A DNA stretch of 11,117 nt from Limisphaerales bacterium (GTDB taxonomy: Bacteria; Verrucomicrobiota; Verrucomicrobiia; Limisphaerales; UBA11358). The DNA lies in contig PKZR01000210.1 in the NCBI GenBank assembly GCA_003133815.1, positions 2,775 to 13,891 of the forward strand, read 5' to 3'. Each line of letters starts with the position of its first letter. Positions within the stretch are counted from its first letter, which is position 1. Shown here in pieces: positions 1 to 6,513 of the stretch. The position numbers and the translations under genes were made by a program. The notes below the pieces were generated by a model. That model did not search any database, was not told the origin of the DNA, and worked only from the letters and a program-made list of their open reading frames with translations.

Positions 1-441
1 GACGAGGTGGTGAATTTTCTGGCCGTGGTGAAGAATGACAATGCGGACCTGGTGCTGGGTTCGCGATACTCCGGCGGGGTGCGGGTCTTGAACTGGCCGT
101 TGAAGCGGCTGCTGTTGAGCCGTTGCGCGGGGGTTTATGTCTGGCTCGTGACGGGGATGCCGTTCACGGACCCGACGGGCGGCTACAAATGTTTCCGGCG
201 GCAGGCGTTGCAGGCGCTGGACCTGGATAAAATCCAGTGCCACGGCTACGGATTCCAGATTGAGCTGACGAACAAATTGTGGCGGAAGGGTTTCAAGGTG
301 GCGGAAGTGCCGATCACATTTGCGGACCGCACGCACGGGCAGTCCAAGATGGCCGGGGGGATCATCAACGAGGCGTTCTGGCTGGTCTGGCGGCTTTGGC
401 TGCAGAACGGGTTGCGGCGCTCGCCGCGCAGGCGGAATTGA
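1..441 (+). CDS. Polyprenol-phosphate mannose synthase-like GT2 glycosyltransferase (5' truncated)
   Basis: This is the C-terminal 146 residues of a family-2 glycosyltransferase. The reading frame is open from base 1, so the start and the N-terminal nucleotide-sugar half lie outside the window. Seen in the sequence: a GSRY motif about 20 residues in, an NWP...R..LSR segment, a TDPTGGYKCFRR segment, GYGFQIEL, and EVPITFADRTHGQSKM near the end. Together these are the conserved C-terminal half of the dolichol/polyprenol-phosphate mannose synthase (DPM1/Ppm1) branch. That family moves a sugar, usually mannose from GDP-mannose, onto a polyprenyl phosphate at the cytoplasmic face of the membrane. 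No C-terminal membrane segments are visible, as in soluble or peripheral DPM1-type enzymes. The next gene is 38 bp downstream and functionally unrelated. The sugar could be glucose or another hexose; the family assignment is firm, the substrate is inferred. Confidence 0.9.
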   Translation, partial: DEVVNFLAVVKNDNADLVLGSRYSGGVRVLNWPLKRLLLSRCAGVYVWLVTGMPFTDPTGGYKCFRRQALQALDLDKIQCHGYGFQIELTNKLWRKGFKVAEVPITFADRTHGQSKMAGGIINEAFWLVWRLWLQNGLRRSPRRRN

Positions 442-479
442 GCATTTGCCAAACCCGCAACGTGAATTAGACTGCCAGC

Positions 480-1040
480 ATGGTCACTTTAATTGTAGGC
501 ACAAACCGTCCGGGCAGCAACACGCGCAAGGTTGCGGCGCAGATTGAAAACATTTACGCGGAATTGAAAGTGCCGGTGCATGTTCTTGACCTGGCGAAAC
601 TGCCGCCGGAAATTTTCTCGCCAACTTCCTACGCGGAAAAGCCGAAGGCGTTTCAACCATTCGCCGATGCCGTCCTGCAATCCGCCGGGTTGCACGTCGT
701 GACGCCGGAATACAACGGGAGCGTGCCGGGAGTGCTGAAGTATTTCATTGATATGCTGAAGTTTCCGGAGAGCTTCGAGCAAAAGCCTGTATGTTTCACG
801 GGATTGGCGGCGGGAATCTGGGGAGCGCTGCGTCCAGTGGAGCAGTTGCAGGCCATTTTTGGCTATCGCAATGCGCACATTTTCCCCGTGCGCGTCTTTT
901 TGCCGCAGGTCAATCATTTGCTCGACGCTTCGGGCAAAATCAAAAACGCGGAATTGCTCGGGCGCTTGAAAGCGCAGGCCGATGGCTTTGCCGGATTTGT
1001 CGAAACATTAAAAGGCGTGAAACTTCGCCAACCCAGCTGA
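480..1040 (+). CDS. NADPH-dependent FMN reductase family flavoprotein
   Basis: This 186-residue protein has a flavodoxin-like fold typical of NADPH-dependent FMN reductases and azoreductase-like quinone reductases. These cytoplasmic enzymes reduce flavins, quinones or other small electrophiles with NAD(P)H. Seen in the sequence: the N-terminal FMN-phosphate loop GTNRPGSNTR at residues 7-16, directly after the first beta strand; the flavin-ring motif PEYNGSVPG at 76-84; and a glycine-rich segment with ALRPVEQL at about 111-123. The length is normal for the family and the ATG start sits directly before the first beta strand, so this start is convincing. The gene lies 13 bp upstream of a peroxiredoxin gene. 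The pair could form a small redox/detoxification operon, but physical coupling is the only evidence. The substrate cannot be deduced. Confidence 0.9.
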   Translation: MVTLIVGTNRPGSNTRKVAAQIENIYAELKVPVHVLDLAKLPPEIFSPTSYAEKPKAFQPFADAVLQSAGLHVVTPEYNGSVPGVLKYFIDMLKFPESFEQKPVCFTGLAAGIWGALRPVEQLQAIFGYRNAHIFPVRVFLPQVNHLLDASGKIKNAELLGRLKAQADGFAGFVETLKGVKLRQPS

Positions 1041-1053
1041 CGTCATACCCACC

Positions 1054-1587
1054 ATGAAAACCATACTATTGCCTGCCCTGCTCGCCGTTGCCGGCATCGT
1101 TTTCTTTGCTGCAACAACTCGCGCCGCCATGCCCAAGGCCGGCGACACCGCGCCGCTGATTACCGGGCAGGATCAGGACGGCAAACCTTTTAATCTCGCC
1201 GATCATGTCGGGAAGAAGATCGTGCTGCTGTATTTTTACCCGAAGGATTTCACCGGCGGCTGCACGAAGGAAGCGTGCAGTTTCCGCGACGGCTTCGAGG
1301 ATTTTGCCACGAACAACGTGGAGATTGTCGGAGTCAGCTTTGATTCCGCGGACAGCCATCTGCAATTCATCACGAAGTATAAGCTGCCATTCACCCTGCT
1401 CGCGGACACGGACGGAAAGATTGCCGCAGCCTACGACGTGAAGATGCCGGTGTTGAACATGGCCAAGCGTGTCAGCTTTCTCATCGGTCTGGATGGAAAA
1501 ATCGTCCACGTCACCAACACCGGCAATCCGGATGTTCACCTTGCCGAAATGAAGGCGGCGATCGCCGGCTTGCAAACGAAGCAATAA
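1054..1587 (+). CDS. Exported Bcp-type peroxiredoxin (AhpC/TSA family)
   Basis: This 177-residue thioredoxin-fold peroxidase carries a secretion signal. Residues 1-25 have a lysine, a long hydrophobic stretch and an alanine-rich end, with a probable cleavage site near residues 24-25. The mature part starts with the usual PxxGDxAP-type region (AMPKAGDTAP). The active site YFYPKDFTGGCTKEACSF places the peroxidatic cysteine at Cys70 and a candidate resolving cysteine at Cys75. This C-x4-C spacing is that of the Bcp/PrxQ group, which reduces hydroperoxides through an intramolecular disulfide. The usual TPGCT motif reads TGGCT here. Classical Bcp is cytoplasmic, so this copy probably protects the periplasm or envelope and would need an exported thiol reductant. 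It lies between the flavin reductase and a small membrane protein, with gaps of 13 and 25 bp. Confidence 0.92.
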   Translation: MKTILLPALLAVAGIVFFAATTRAAMPKAGDTAPLITGQDQDGKPFNLADHVGKKIVLLYFYPKDFTGGCTKEACSFRDGFEDFATNNVEIVGVSFDSADSHLQFITKYKLPFTLLADTDGKIAAAYDVKMPVLNMAKRVSFLIGLDGKIVHVTNTGNPDVHLAEMKAAIAGLQTKQ

Positions 1588-1612
1588 CAGTTTCGAAACC
1601 AAGATTGATGCC

Positions 1613-1978
1613 ATGCCCTATCAGCAGAAGAACGATTTCAAGCAGTCGGTGCGCCTTTCGACGCGCTTCCTGCTGGCGTCATTGCTTCTTCTGTGCATCG
1701 TGTTCTTTGCGCCTCACGCCAGATATCATGACTTGAAGACTTTTTTTGCCATCGCCAAATCAACCGACTGGAAAAACATGGGCGACTGGCACGCGGCCTG
1801 GTGCAGCTTCAAAATCATCCTGTTTAGCGCGAGCGTGTTTCTGATGGCGATTTCGATTGAAGAACTTTTGATCGCCTTCAAGCGGAACAAGCTTGCGACG
1901 TGGTTCCTGCTTTTGCTAATCGCGCCCATTTTGGGATGCTGGATCGGCTTCTATTTTCTGGTCAAGTCCGTGTTTTAA
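1613..1978 (+). CDS. Small three-span membrane protein of unknown function
   Basis: This 121-residue protein matches no family I recognise. Seen in the sequence: a polar basic N-terminus (residues 1-16), a hydrophobic segment at about 17-34, a soluble loop containing two Trp and one Cys (about 35-64), a second hydrophobic segment at about 65-82 ending in two glutamates, a short basic loop (KRNK, 90-93), and a third hydrophobic segment at about 95-118 that runs almost to the C-terminus. By the positive-inside rule the basic N-terminus and the KRNK loop would both be cytoplasmic, which fits TM1 going out, TM2 coming back and TM3 going out again. It starts 25 bp after the peroxiredoxin stop and may be co-transcribed. 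Open-frame length and a convincing membrane pattern support a real gene; the function is unknown. Confidence 0.72.
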   Translation: MPYQQKNDFKQSVRLSTRFLLASLLLLCIVFFAPHARYHDLKTFFAIAKSTDWKNMGDWHAAWCSFKIILFSASVFLMAISIEELLIAFKRNKLATWFLLLLIAPILGCWIGFYFLVKSVF

Positions 1979-1982
1979 CACG

Positions 1983-1998
1983 GCGAATAAACTTTTCG
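1983..1998 (+). repeat. 16-bp direct repeat, left copy
   Basis: The sequence gcgaataaacttttcg begins five bases after the stop codon of the small membrane protein gene. An identical copy occurs at 2345-2360, 362 bp downstream. Two perfect 16-mers this close together are unlikely by chance. They may be the ends of an inserted or duplicated unit, or two uses of one promoter or binding element. Confidence 0.8.
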
Positions 1999-2228
1999 GG
2001 CGCGGTATATTTTCAAAATCTGCCGCGTATCCCTCAAAACCGGCGACCAGCCCACCCTGACGTAGTTGGCCGTTTCGGCAGAGCGCCGGCATTTCAGCCC
2101 AGTCATCGGCGGTCTGCCAACACGGCGCGAGGGCAAAAGTTTGAGCCGGTTCACGTCGGTTGCCACGGAAATCAGCAGTTTTTGATTGATTTTTGCCTAA
2201 AACATAGAACAAAAACAATCAGGACTAT

Positions 2229-2263
2229 TCAATCCTGAGGGTGATTTTCTCAATCCTGAGGGT
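2229..2263 (+). repeat. Two 14-bp direct repeats at a 21-bp pitch
   Basis: The 14-mer tcaatcctgagggt occurs at 2229-2242 and again at 2250-2263, separated by 7 bp. The 21-bp start-to-start distance is two helical turns, so a protein bound to both copies would contact one face of the DNA. The first copy also forms an inverted pair with TCAGGA at 2219-2224. The repeats lie 126-160 bp upstream of the methyltransferase start. A regulator site is plausible, but so is a remnant of a repetitive element. Confidence 0.7.
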
Positions 2264-2344
2264 TATCTCGGAGCAGCATACCGTTGGAGCGCAGCAGATT
2301 TATGCTTTTGATTTCGAACGGTGGCATTCTCCCGAAAGCCGCCC

Positions 2345-2360
2345 GCGAATAAACTTTTCG
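2345..2360 (+). repeat. 16-bp direct repeat, right copy, in front of the methyltransferase gene
   Basis: This is the second perfect copy of gcgaataaacttttcg, ending 28 bp before the GTG start at 2389. Its last six bases, TTTTCG (2355-2360), are followed after 16 bp by TAAACT (2377-2382). That could be a weak -35/-10 pair, but the -10 would lie only 6 bp from the start codon, implying an almost leaderless mRNA. The promoter reading is speculative; the repeat itself is certain. Confidence 0.75.
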
Positions 2361-2388
2361 CACGCACTTAATTTCCTAAACTTACATC

Positions 2389-3567
2389 GTGTCTCTCAAA
2401 CTGACGGATAAAGTTTCCCTGACCATCCACGACCTCGCGTTCGGCGGCGAAGGTGTAGGGCGCATTGATGATTTTGTCGTCTTCGTGCCGTTCGTCATCG
2501 TGGGCGAAACGGTCGAGGTGGAAATCACCGAGGTTAAAAAGAATTTTGCGCGGGGGAAACTGCTGCGCGTGGAAAAACCTTCGCTGGAGCGCGTCGCGCC
2601 GGAATGCCGTTACTTCACGCAGTGCGGCGGATGCCAGTATCAGCACATTGACTATGCGGCGCAGTTGCGTTTCAAGCACAAGCAGATTTCGGACATATTT
2701 GAGCGCGTCGGGAAGATTTCCCGCGAGGTTGTCGCGCCGGTCGTCCCCTGCCCTTCGCCTTATGGCTACCGCAACCGCATCATGATCCGCAGCCAGTGGA
2801 ACGGCCCGGCCAAGAAGCTGGAGATCGGATTCATCCGCGCGGACAACAATTTCGTGCAGGACATCGAGGAATGCAAAATTGCCGAGCTGGCCATCAGCGA
2901 GCAGATCAAGCAGGTCCGAGCCAACCCGCCGCCGAAGGGCGGAATCAAAATCGTGCTGCGGATTCCGCCGGAAGGCTGGGACGTGCCGCCGGATTCGTTT
3001 TTCCAGAACAATTTCTTCCTGCTGCCCAAGCTGGTGGAAACCGTGCGCGAATTTTTGCAGGCTGGCGGCTCGCGGCATTTGATCGACCTTTATTGCGGCG
3101 TCGGCTTTTTCGGGATTGAACTTGCCGATCTGGTCGAGTCGTTTGTCGGCGTTGAATACGATCAACTCGCGATCAAATCCGCGCGACATAATGCAGCAAC
3201 AAGAAACATCACCAACGGAGAGTTCATTCCGGCAAAAGTCGAGGACGTTTTGCCGGACTTGTTGAAGAAGTTTTCGGTTCACGCGGACGGCCAGCATAAA
3301 GAAAACAAAACAACCGTGATACTCGATCCGCCGCGCAAAGGGTGCTGGCCGGAAACGTTGAACTTGTTGCGTGAAACACGGCCGGCACAGGTGATTTATG
3401 TTTCGTGCCATCCGGCGACGATGGCGCGGGATTTGAACATCTTGTGCGCTGACGGTGTCTTTGAATTGGCGCGTGTGCAGCCTCTGGACATGTTTCCTCA
3501 GACCCAGCATGTCGAATGCGTGGCGGATTTGCGAGCGGGACAAGCCTTGCAAAACGTCACAATATGA
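2389..3567 (+). CDS. TrmA/RlmD-family 23S rRNA or tRNA (uracil-C5)-methyltransferase
   Basis: This 392-residue class I RNA methyltransferase would use S-adenosylmethionine to methylate C5 of a specific uridine. Seen in order: an N-terminal TRAM-like RNA-binding beta domain (about 3-62); an iron-sulfur cluster set with Cys73, Cys79 and Cys82 in CRYFTQCGGC plus Cys162 in the EECKIAEL segment; an SFFQNN motif (204-209); the SAM-binding loop DLYCGVGFFGIEL (233-245); LDPPRKG (312-318); the catalytic VSCHPAT with Cys340 as nucleophile; and the terminal MFPQTQHVE with Glu376 as general base. All key residues are present; the usual VSCNP reads VSCHP. The GTG start at 2389 is chosen because it sits just before the TRAM domain; no clear ribosome binding site precedes it. 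RlmD, RlmCD and TrmA-like members cannot be told apart by eye, so the exact uridine is open. The next gene starts 19 bp downstream. Confidence 0.93.
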   Translation: MSLKLTDKVSLTIHDLAFGGEGVGRIDDFVVFVPFVIVGETVEVEITEVKKNFARGKLLRVEKPSLERVAPECRYFTQCGGCQYQHIDYAAQLRFKHKQISDIFERVGKISREVVAPVVPCPSPYGYRNRIMIRSQWNGPAKKLEIGFIRADNNFVQDIEECKIAELAISEQIKQVRANPPPKGGIKIVLRIPPEGWDVPPDSFFQNNFFLLPKLVETVREFLQAGGSRHLIDLYCGVGFFGIELADLVESFVGVEYDQLAIKSARHNAATRNITNGEFIPAKVEDVLPDLLKKFSVHADGQHKENKTTVILDPPRKGCWPETLNLLRETRPAQVIYVSCHPATMARDLNILCADGVFELARVQPLDMFPQTQHVECVADLRAGQALQNVTI

Positions 3568-3586
3568 TTTCAACTGTATAAATCCA

Positions 3587-6499
3587 ATGGCGACTGAAAA
3601 TAGAACCGACCCGCGAAAAAATTTCGCACCGCGTTTTCTGCCATGGCTGCTGGCGGCGGGGGCGTTTGCCGTCTACTGGTTCACGCTGAACCATTGGGTT
3701 TCACTGTTCAACATCGGGGTGGTGGCAAAAATATCAGGTCAGACCTGGGAGCCGGAAGTTTTAAACCCTGTTTCCTTCGCCGCTACCTATCCGTTCCGCT
3801 GGCTGCCCGTGGCGCAGATTCCCATAGCACTGAACATTTTCGCCGCCGTGTGCGGGGCATTGACGCTGGGCCTGCTGGCGAGGTCGGTCGCCATTTTGCC
3901 GCATGACAGGACGGACGTGCAGCGCAAGCGCGAGCGAAGTGATTTTTCATTCCTGACAATCTGGGGCGCTTGGCTGCCGCCGGTTCTGGCCGTGGCGGTG
4001 TGCGGACTGCAACTGACGTTCTGGGAACAGGCGACAAATTGCACGGGCGAAATATTCAGCGTGCTGCTGTTTGCATTTATCATCTGGTCGCTGCTGGAAT
4101 ACCGGCTGGATGAACGGGAATGGCGTTTGTTCCTGGCGGCGTTTATTTACGGTTCTGGCATGGCGGAAAACTGGGCGATGGTCGGATTTTTCCTGATGTT
4201 CATCGGAGCGCTCATCTGGATCCGCGGCCTGAGTTTTTTCAACCTGCGTTTTCTCGGGTGGATGGCTTTGTGCGGCCTGACTGGAATGTTGTTTTATCTG
4301 CTCCTGCCGCTTGTGGCGGTCACCTCGCACAAAATGCCGCTGACGTTCTGGCATGAGCTGAAAATGAACTTGTCCGCGCAATGGTCCATCTTGAAGGTTT
4401 TTTTCATCCGTCCGGACGTGAGGCAAACCGTCGAGTTGCTTTCATTGACTTCACTGCTGCCGGTATTATTTCTGTCCTTCCGTTGGAAATCGTCCTTCGG
4501 CGACCGAAGCCAGATCGGCTCGACCGTGGCAAGCCTCATGTTTCATTTGATCCATGCGGTATTTCTGGCGGTGTGCATCTGGGTGTCATTTGATCCGCCC
4601 TTCAGTCCCCGGCATCTTGGATTTGGCTTTCCATTTTTGACATTTTATTACCTCGGTGCTTTAAGTGTGGGCTATTACAGCGGATACTTTCTGGTGGTGT
4701 TCCGACCGGAAATCGCTGGCCGATCGGGACGGCCAAAACGGTCTCCATTCCAGGTGTTAAACGGCCCGGCGGTCGGCGGGGTGATTTTAATTTCCATTCT
4801 GACAGTGGCCGGCTTGATTTGCAGAAACGGGGCGCAAATCCAGGCTACAAATGGTGATACGTTCCAAAAATTCACTTCGCTGGTGGACGAAAACCTGCCG
4901 CGTGCCGGCGGCATTTTGCTCTGCGACGACCTGCGGCGATTGTTCCTCACGCAGGCGGCGCTCGCAAGGGATGGCCGCACAAAGGATTTTGTTCCCTTGG
5001 ACACCCACTCGCTATCCTATCCGGCGTATCATAAATTTTTGCACGCGGAGTTTCCGCAAAAATGGCCGTACACCGTCACCGCCGCCGAGTTGACCAACGG
5101 CGTCAGCCCTCTTCATTTGATCGGACTTCTGGCGGCGCTCGCCAAGACAAATGAACTTTATTATTTGCATCCGAGTTTCGGCTATTATTTCGAGCAGTTT
5201 TATCTGGAGCCTCATGGCTTGGTTTATAAACTGATGACTTTGCCGGAAGCCACGCTCCTACCACCACCGCTGGATAAAAACCTAACCACCGCAAACGAAG
5301 CCTTCTGGGCACGCGCAGAAGCACTGGCATTTGCGTCGATAGAACATGCCGTCGCCGCCACTGACCCAAATGCGCCGCAAACTTTTTCCGATAAAATCCT
5401 TGCACACCTGCACATTGATCCCGAGCAAAACCTGAGTGCATTTGCAGCTGGGACTTTTTACTCGCGCGGCTTGGATTTCTGGGGCGTGGAAGAACAGCGT
5501 GCCGGTGATTTGGCTGGTGCCGCCGCACATTTTGAATCGGCGCAAAAACTGAACCCGGACAACGTTGTTGCGCAGATCAATGACCAATTCAACCAGACGC
5601 TTCGCGCCGGCCAGCGAGTGCCCGTGGATTTGTCCCAAGCCGGTCCAGACCGTTTTGGAAAATCCCGGGGTTGGAATGAAGTTCTCAATGAAAACGGCCC
5701 GTTCGATGAACCGAGCTTTTGTTTTCAACAAGGATTGATCTTTGCCAATCAAAGCGGACTGTTCCGCCAGTCCGTCTCATTGTTTGAACGTGTCCGTGAA
5801 CTTGATCCGGATTATCTGCCCGCACGGCTTCAACTGGCGGCAAGCTATCTTGTTTCCCGCCTGCCCGACCCGGCGCTTGACGCTCTCCACGAACCTTTGG
5901 AACAACCTGAGAGATTCGCACTAACCGAGGACAATGATACCCAGCTAAACCTGTTCGTCGCCGCTGCATATTTCCAAAAAAACGACACAGCCCGCGGAAC
6001 CCAACTGATCGAGACCGAAATTTCCCGGCACCCGACCAATGAAGATTTGCTCGTCACCGCCACCAAGGCATATCTGGCGCACAAGCTATTTCAAAACGCA
6101 CTTGGTGTCATTAATCACAAGCTTAAATCCTCTCCCGACGACCCGACCTGGCTTTTCAACAAAGGCTACGTTTCCATCCAGTTGAAGAACTATGTCGAGG
6201 GCATATCCGCCATGACCCGCGTGCTCTCAATGCAGACGAACAATCCGCAGGCACTTTTCAACCGGGCCGTCGCCTACCTTCAAAGCGACCGACTCGACGA
6301 CGCCCGCGCCGATTACGAAACGCTACACCAAACCTTCACCAACTCATTCCAGGTCGCCTATGGCCTAGGCGAAATCGCTTACCGGAAGCACGACACGAAC
6401 GAAGCGATCAAGAATTACGAGGTTTATCTGACCTACGCCAGAACCAACACTTCCGAGGCCACGAACATTCTTCAGCGGTTGCGCGAACTCAAAAAGTAA
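3587..6499 (+). CDS. DUF2723 (TMEM260-like) multi-pass membrane protein with C-terminal TPR repeats
   Basis: The frame is open from 3455, but the first part overlaps the methyltransferase gene. The ATG at 3587 gives 970 residues and a polar N-terminus before the first membrane segment, so it is preferred. Residues about 16-415 form a polytopic membrane region with roughly ten hydrophobic segments. The NIFAAVCGALTLGLL segment (83-97) and the TFWEQAT...GEIFSVLLFA segment (144-163) resemble DUF2723. Residues about 420-630 form a large soluble, presumably extracytoplasmic domain. From about 636 to 970 several TPR-like helical pairs follow, for example AGAAAHFESAQKLNPDN, the 723-745 unit, and 850-950. 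Eukaryotic TMEM260, a DUF2723 protein, is an O-mannosyltransferase (GT117); acting as a GT-C enzyme on a polyprenyl-linked donor is inferred here. The family's DSGE-like acidic motif in the first outer loop seems replaced by NIGV (42-45). Glycosyltransferase genes follow 14 bp downstream. Confidence 0.82.
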   Translation: MATENRTDPRKNFAPRFLPWLLAAGAFAVYWFTLNHWVSLFNIGVVAKISGQTWEPEVLNPVSFAATYPFRWLPVAQIPIALNIFAAVCGALTLGLLARSVAILPHDRTDVQRKRERSDFSFLTIWGAWLPPVLAVAVCGLQLTFWEQATNCTGEIFSVLLFAFIIWSLLEYRLDEREWRLFLAAFIYGSGMAENWAMVGFFLMFIGALIWIRGLSFFNLRFLGWMALCGLTGMLFYLLLPLVAVTSHKMPLTFWHELKMNLSAQWSILKVFFIRPDVRQTVELLSLTSLLPVLFLSFRWKSSFGDRSQIGSTVASLMFHLIHAVFLAVCIWVSFDPPFSPRHLGFGFPFLTFYYLGALSVGYYSGYFLVVFRPEIAGRSGRPKRSPFQVLNGPAVGGVILISILTVAGLICRNGAQIQATNGDTFQKFTSLVDENLPRAGGILLCDDLRRLFLTQAALARDGRTKDFVPLDTHSLSYPAYHKFLHAEFPQKWPYTVTAAELTNGVSPLHLIGLLAALAKTNELYYLHPSFGYYFEQFYLEPHGLVYKLMTLPEATLLPPPLDKNLTTANEAFWARAEALAFASIEHAVAATDPNAPQTFSDKILAHLHIDPEQNLSAFAAGTFYSRGLDFWGVEEQRAGDLAGAAAHFESAQKLNPDNVVAQINDQFNQTLRAGQRVPVDLSQAGPDRFGKSRGWNEVLNENGPFDEPSFCFQQGLIFANQSGLFRQSVSLFERVRELDPDYLPARLQLAASYLVSRLPDPALDALHEPLEQPERFALTEDNDTQLNLFVAAAYFQKNDTARGTQLIETEISRHPTNEDLLVTATKAYLAHKLFQNALGVINHKLKSSPDDPTWLFNKGYVSIQLKNYVEGISAMTRVLSMQTNNPQALFNRAVAYLQSDRLDDARADYETLHQTFTNSFQVAYGLGEIAYRKHDTNEAIKNYEVYLTYARTNTSEATNILQRLRELKK

Positions 6500-6513
6500 T
6501 TCATCCTGACCGC

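Larger units (their letters stand above)
1979..2388. other. 410-bp gene-free region with internal and flanking repeats
   Basis: No convincing coding region lies between the small membrane protein and the RNA methyltransferase. The stretch holds a 16-bp perfect direct repeat at each end (1983-1998 and 2345-2360), a pair of 14-bp repeats 21 bp apart (2229-2263), a 6-bp inverted repeat TCAGGA/TCCTGA (2219-2224 and 2233-2238), and a 6-bp inverted pair ACCGTT/AACGGT (2280-2285 and 2317-2322). The left half is GC-rich and the part from about 2170 is AT-richer. Short open frames occur on both strands, for example complement 1975-2166, but they overlap one another and a real gene end, and none shows a recognisable domain. 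The region most likely carries the promoter of the downstream operon and may be a dispersed repeat or small insertion. Confidence 0.6.

Noticed and set aside
1975..2166. A 63-codon minus-strand frame in the gene-free region as a small gene
   Set aside because: It overlaps the end of a + strand gene, competes with other short frames on both strands, and has no hydrophobic or domain signature. A non-coding repeat is the simpler reading.
2368..3573. A 401-codon open frame on the minus strand covering the whole RNA methyltransferase gene
   Set aside because: The + strand frame has all TrmA/RlmD catalytic and cluster residues. The antisense translation has no recognisable domain and is a codon-bias shadow.
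3455..3586. The upstream start (3455) for the DUF2723-TPR protein
   Set aside because: It would add 44 residues encoded entirely over the methyltransferase's conserved C-terminus; the ATG at 3587 follows that gene's stop by 19 bp and begins just before the first membrane segment.
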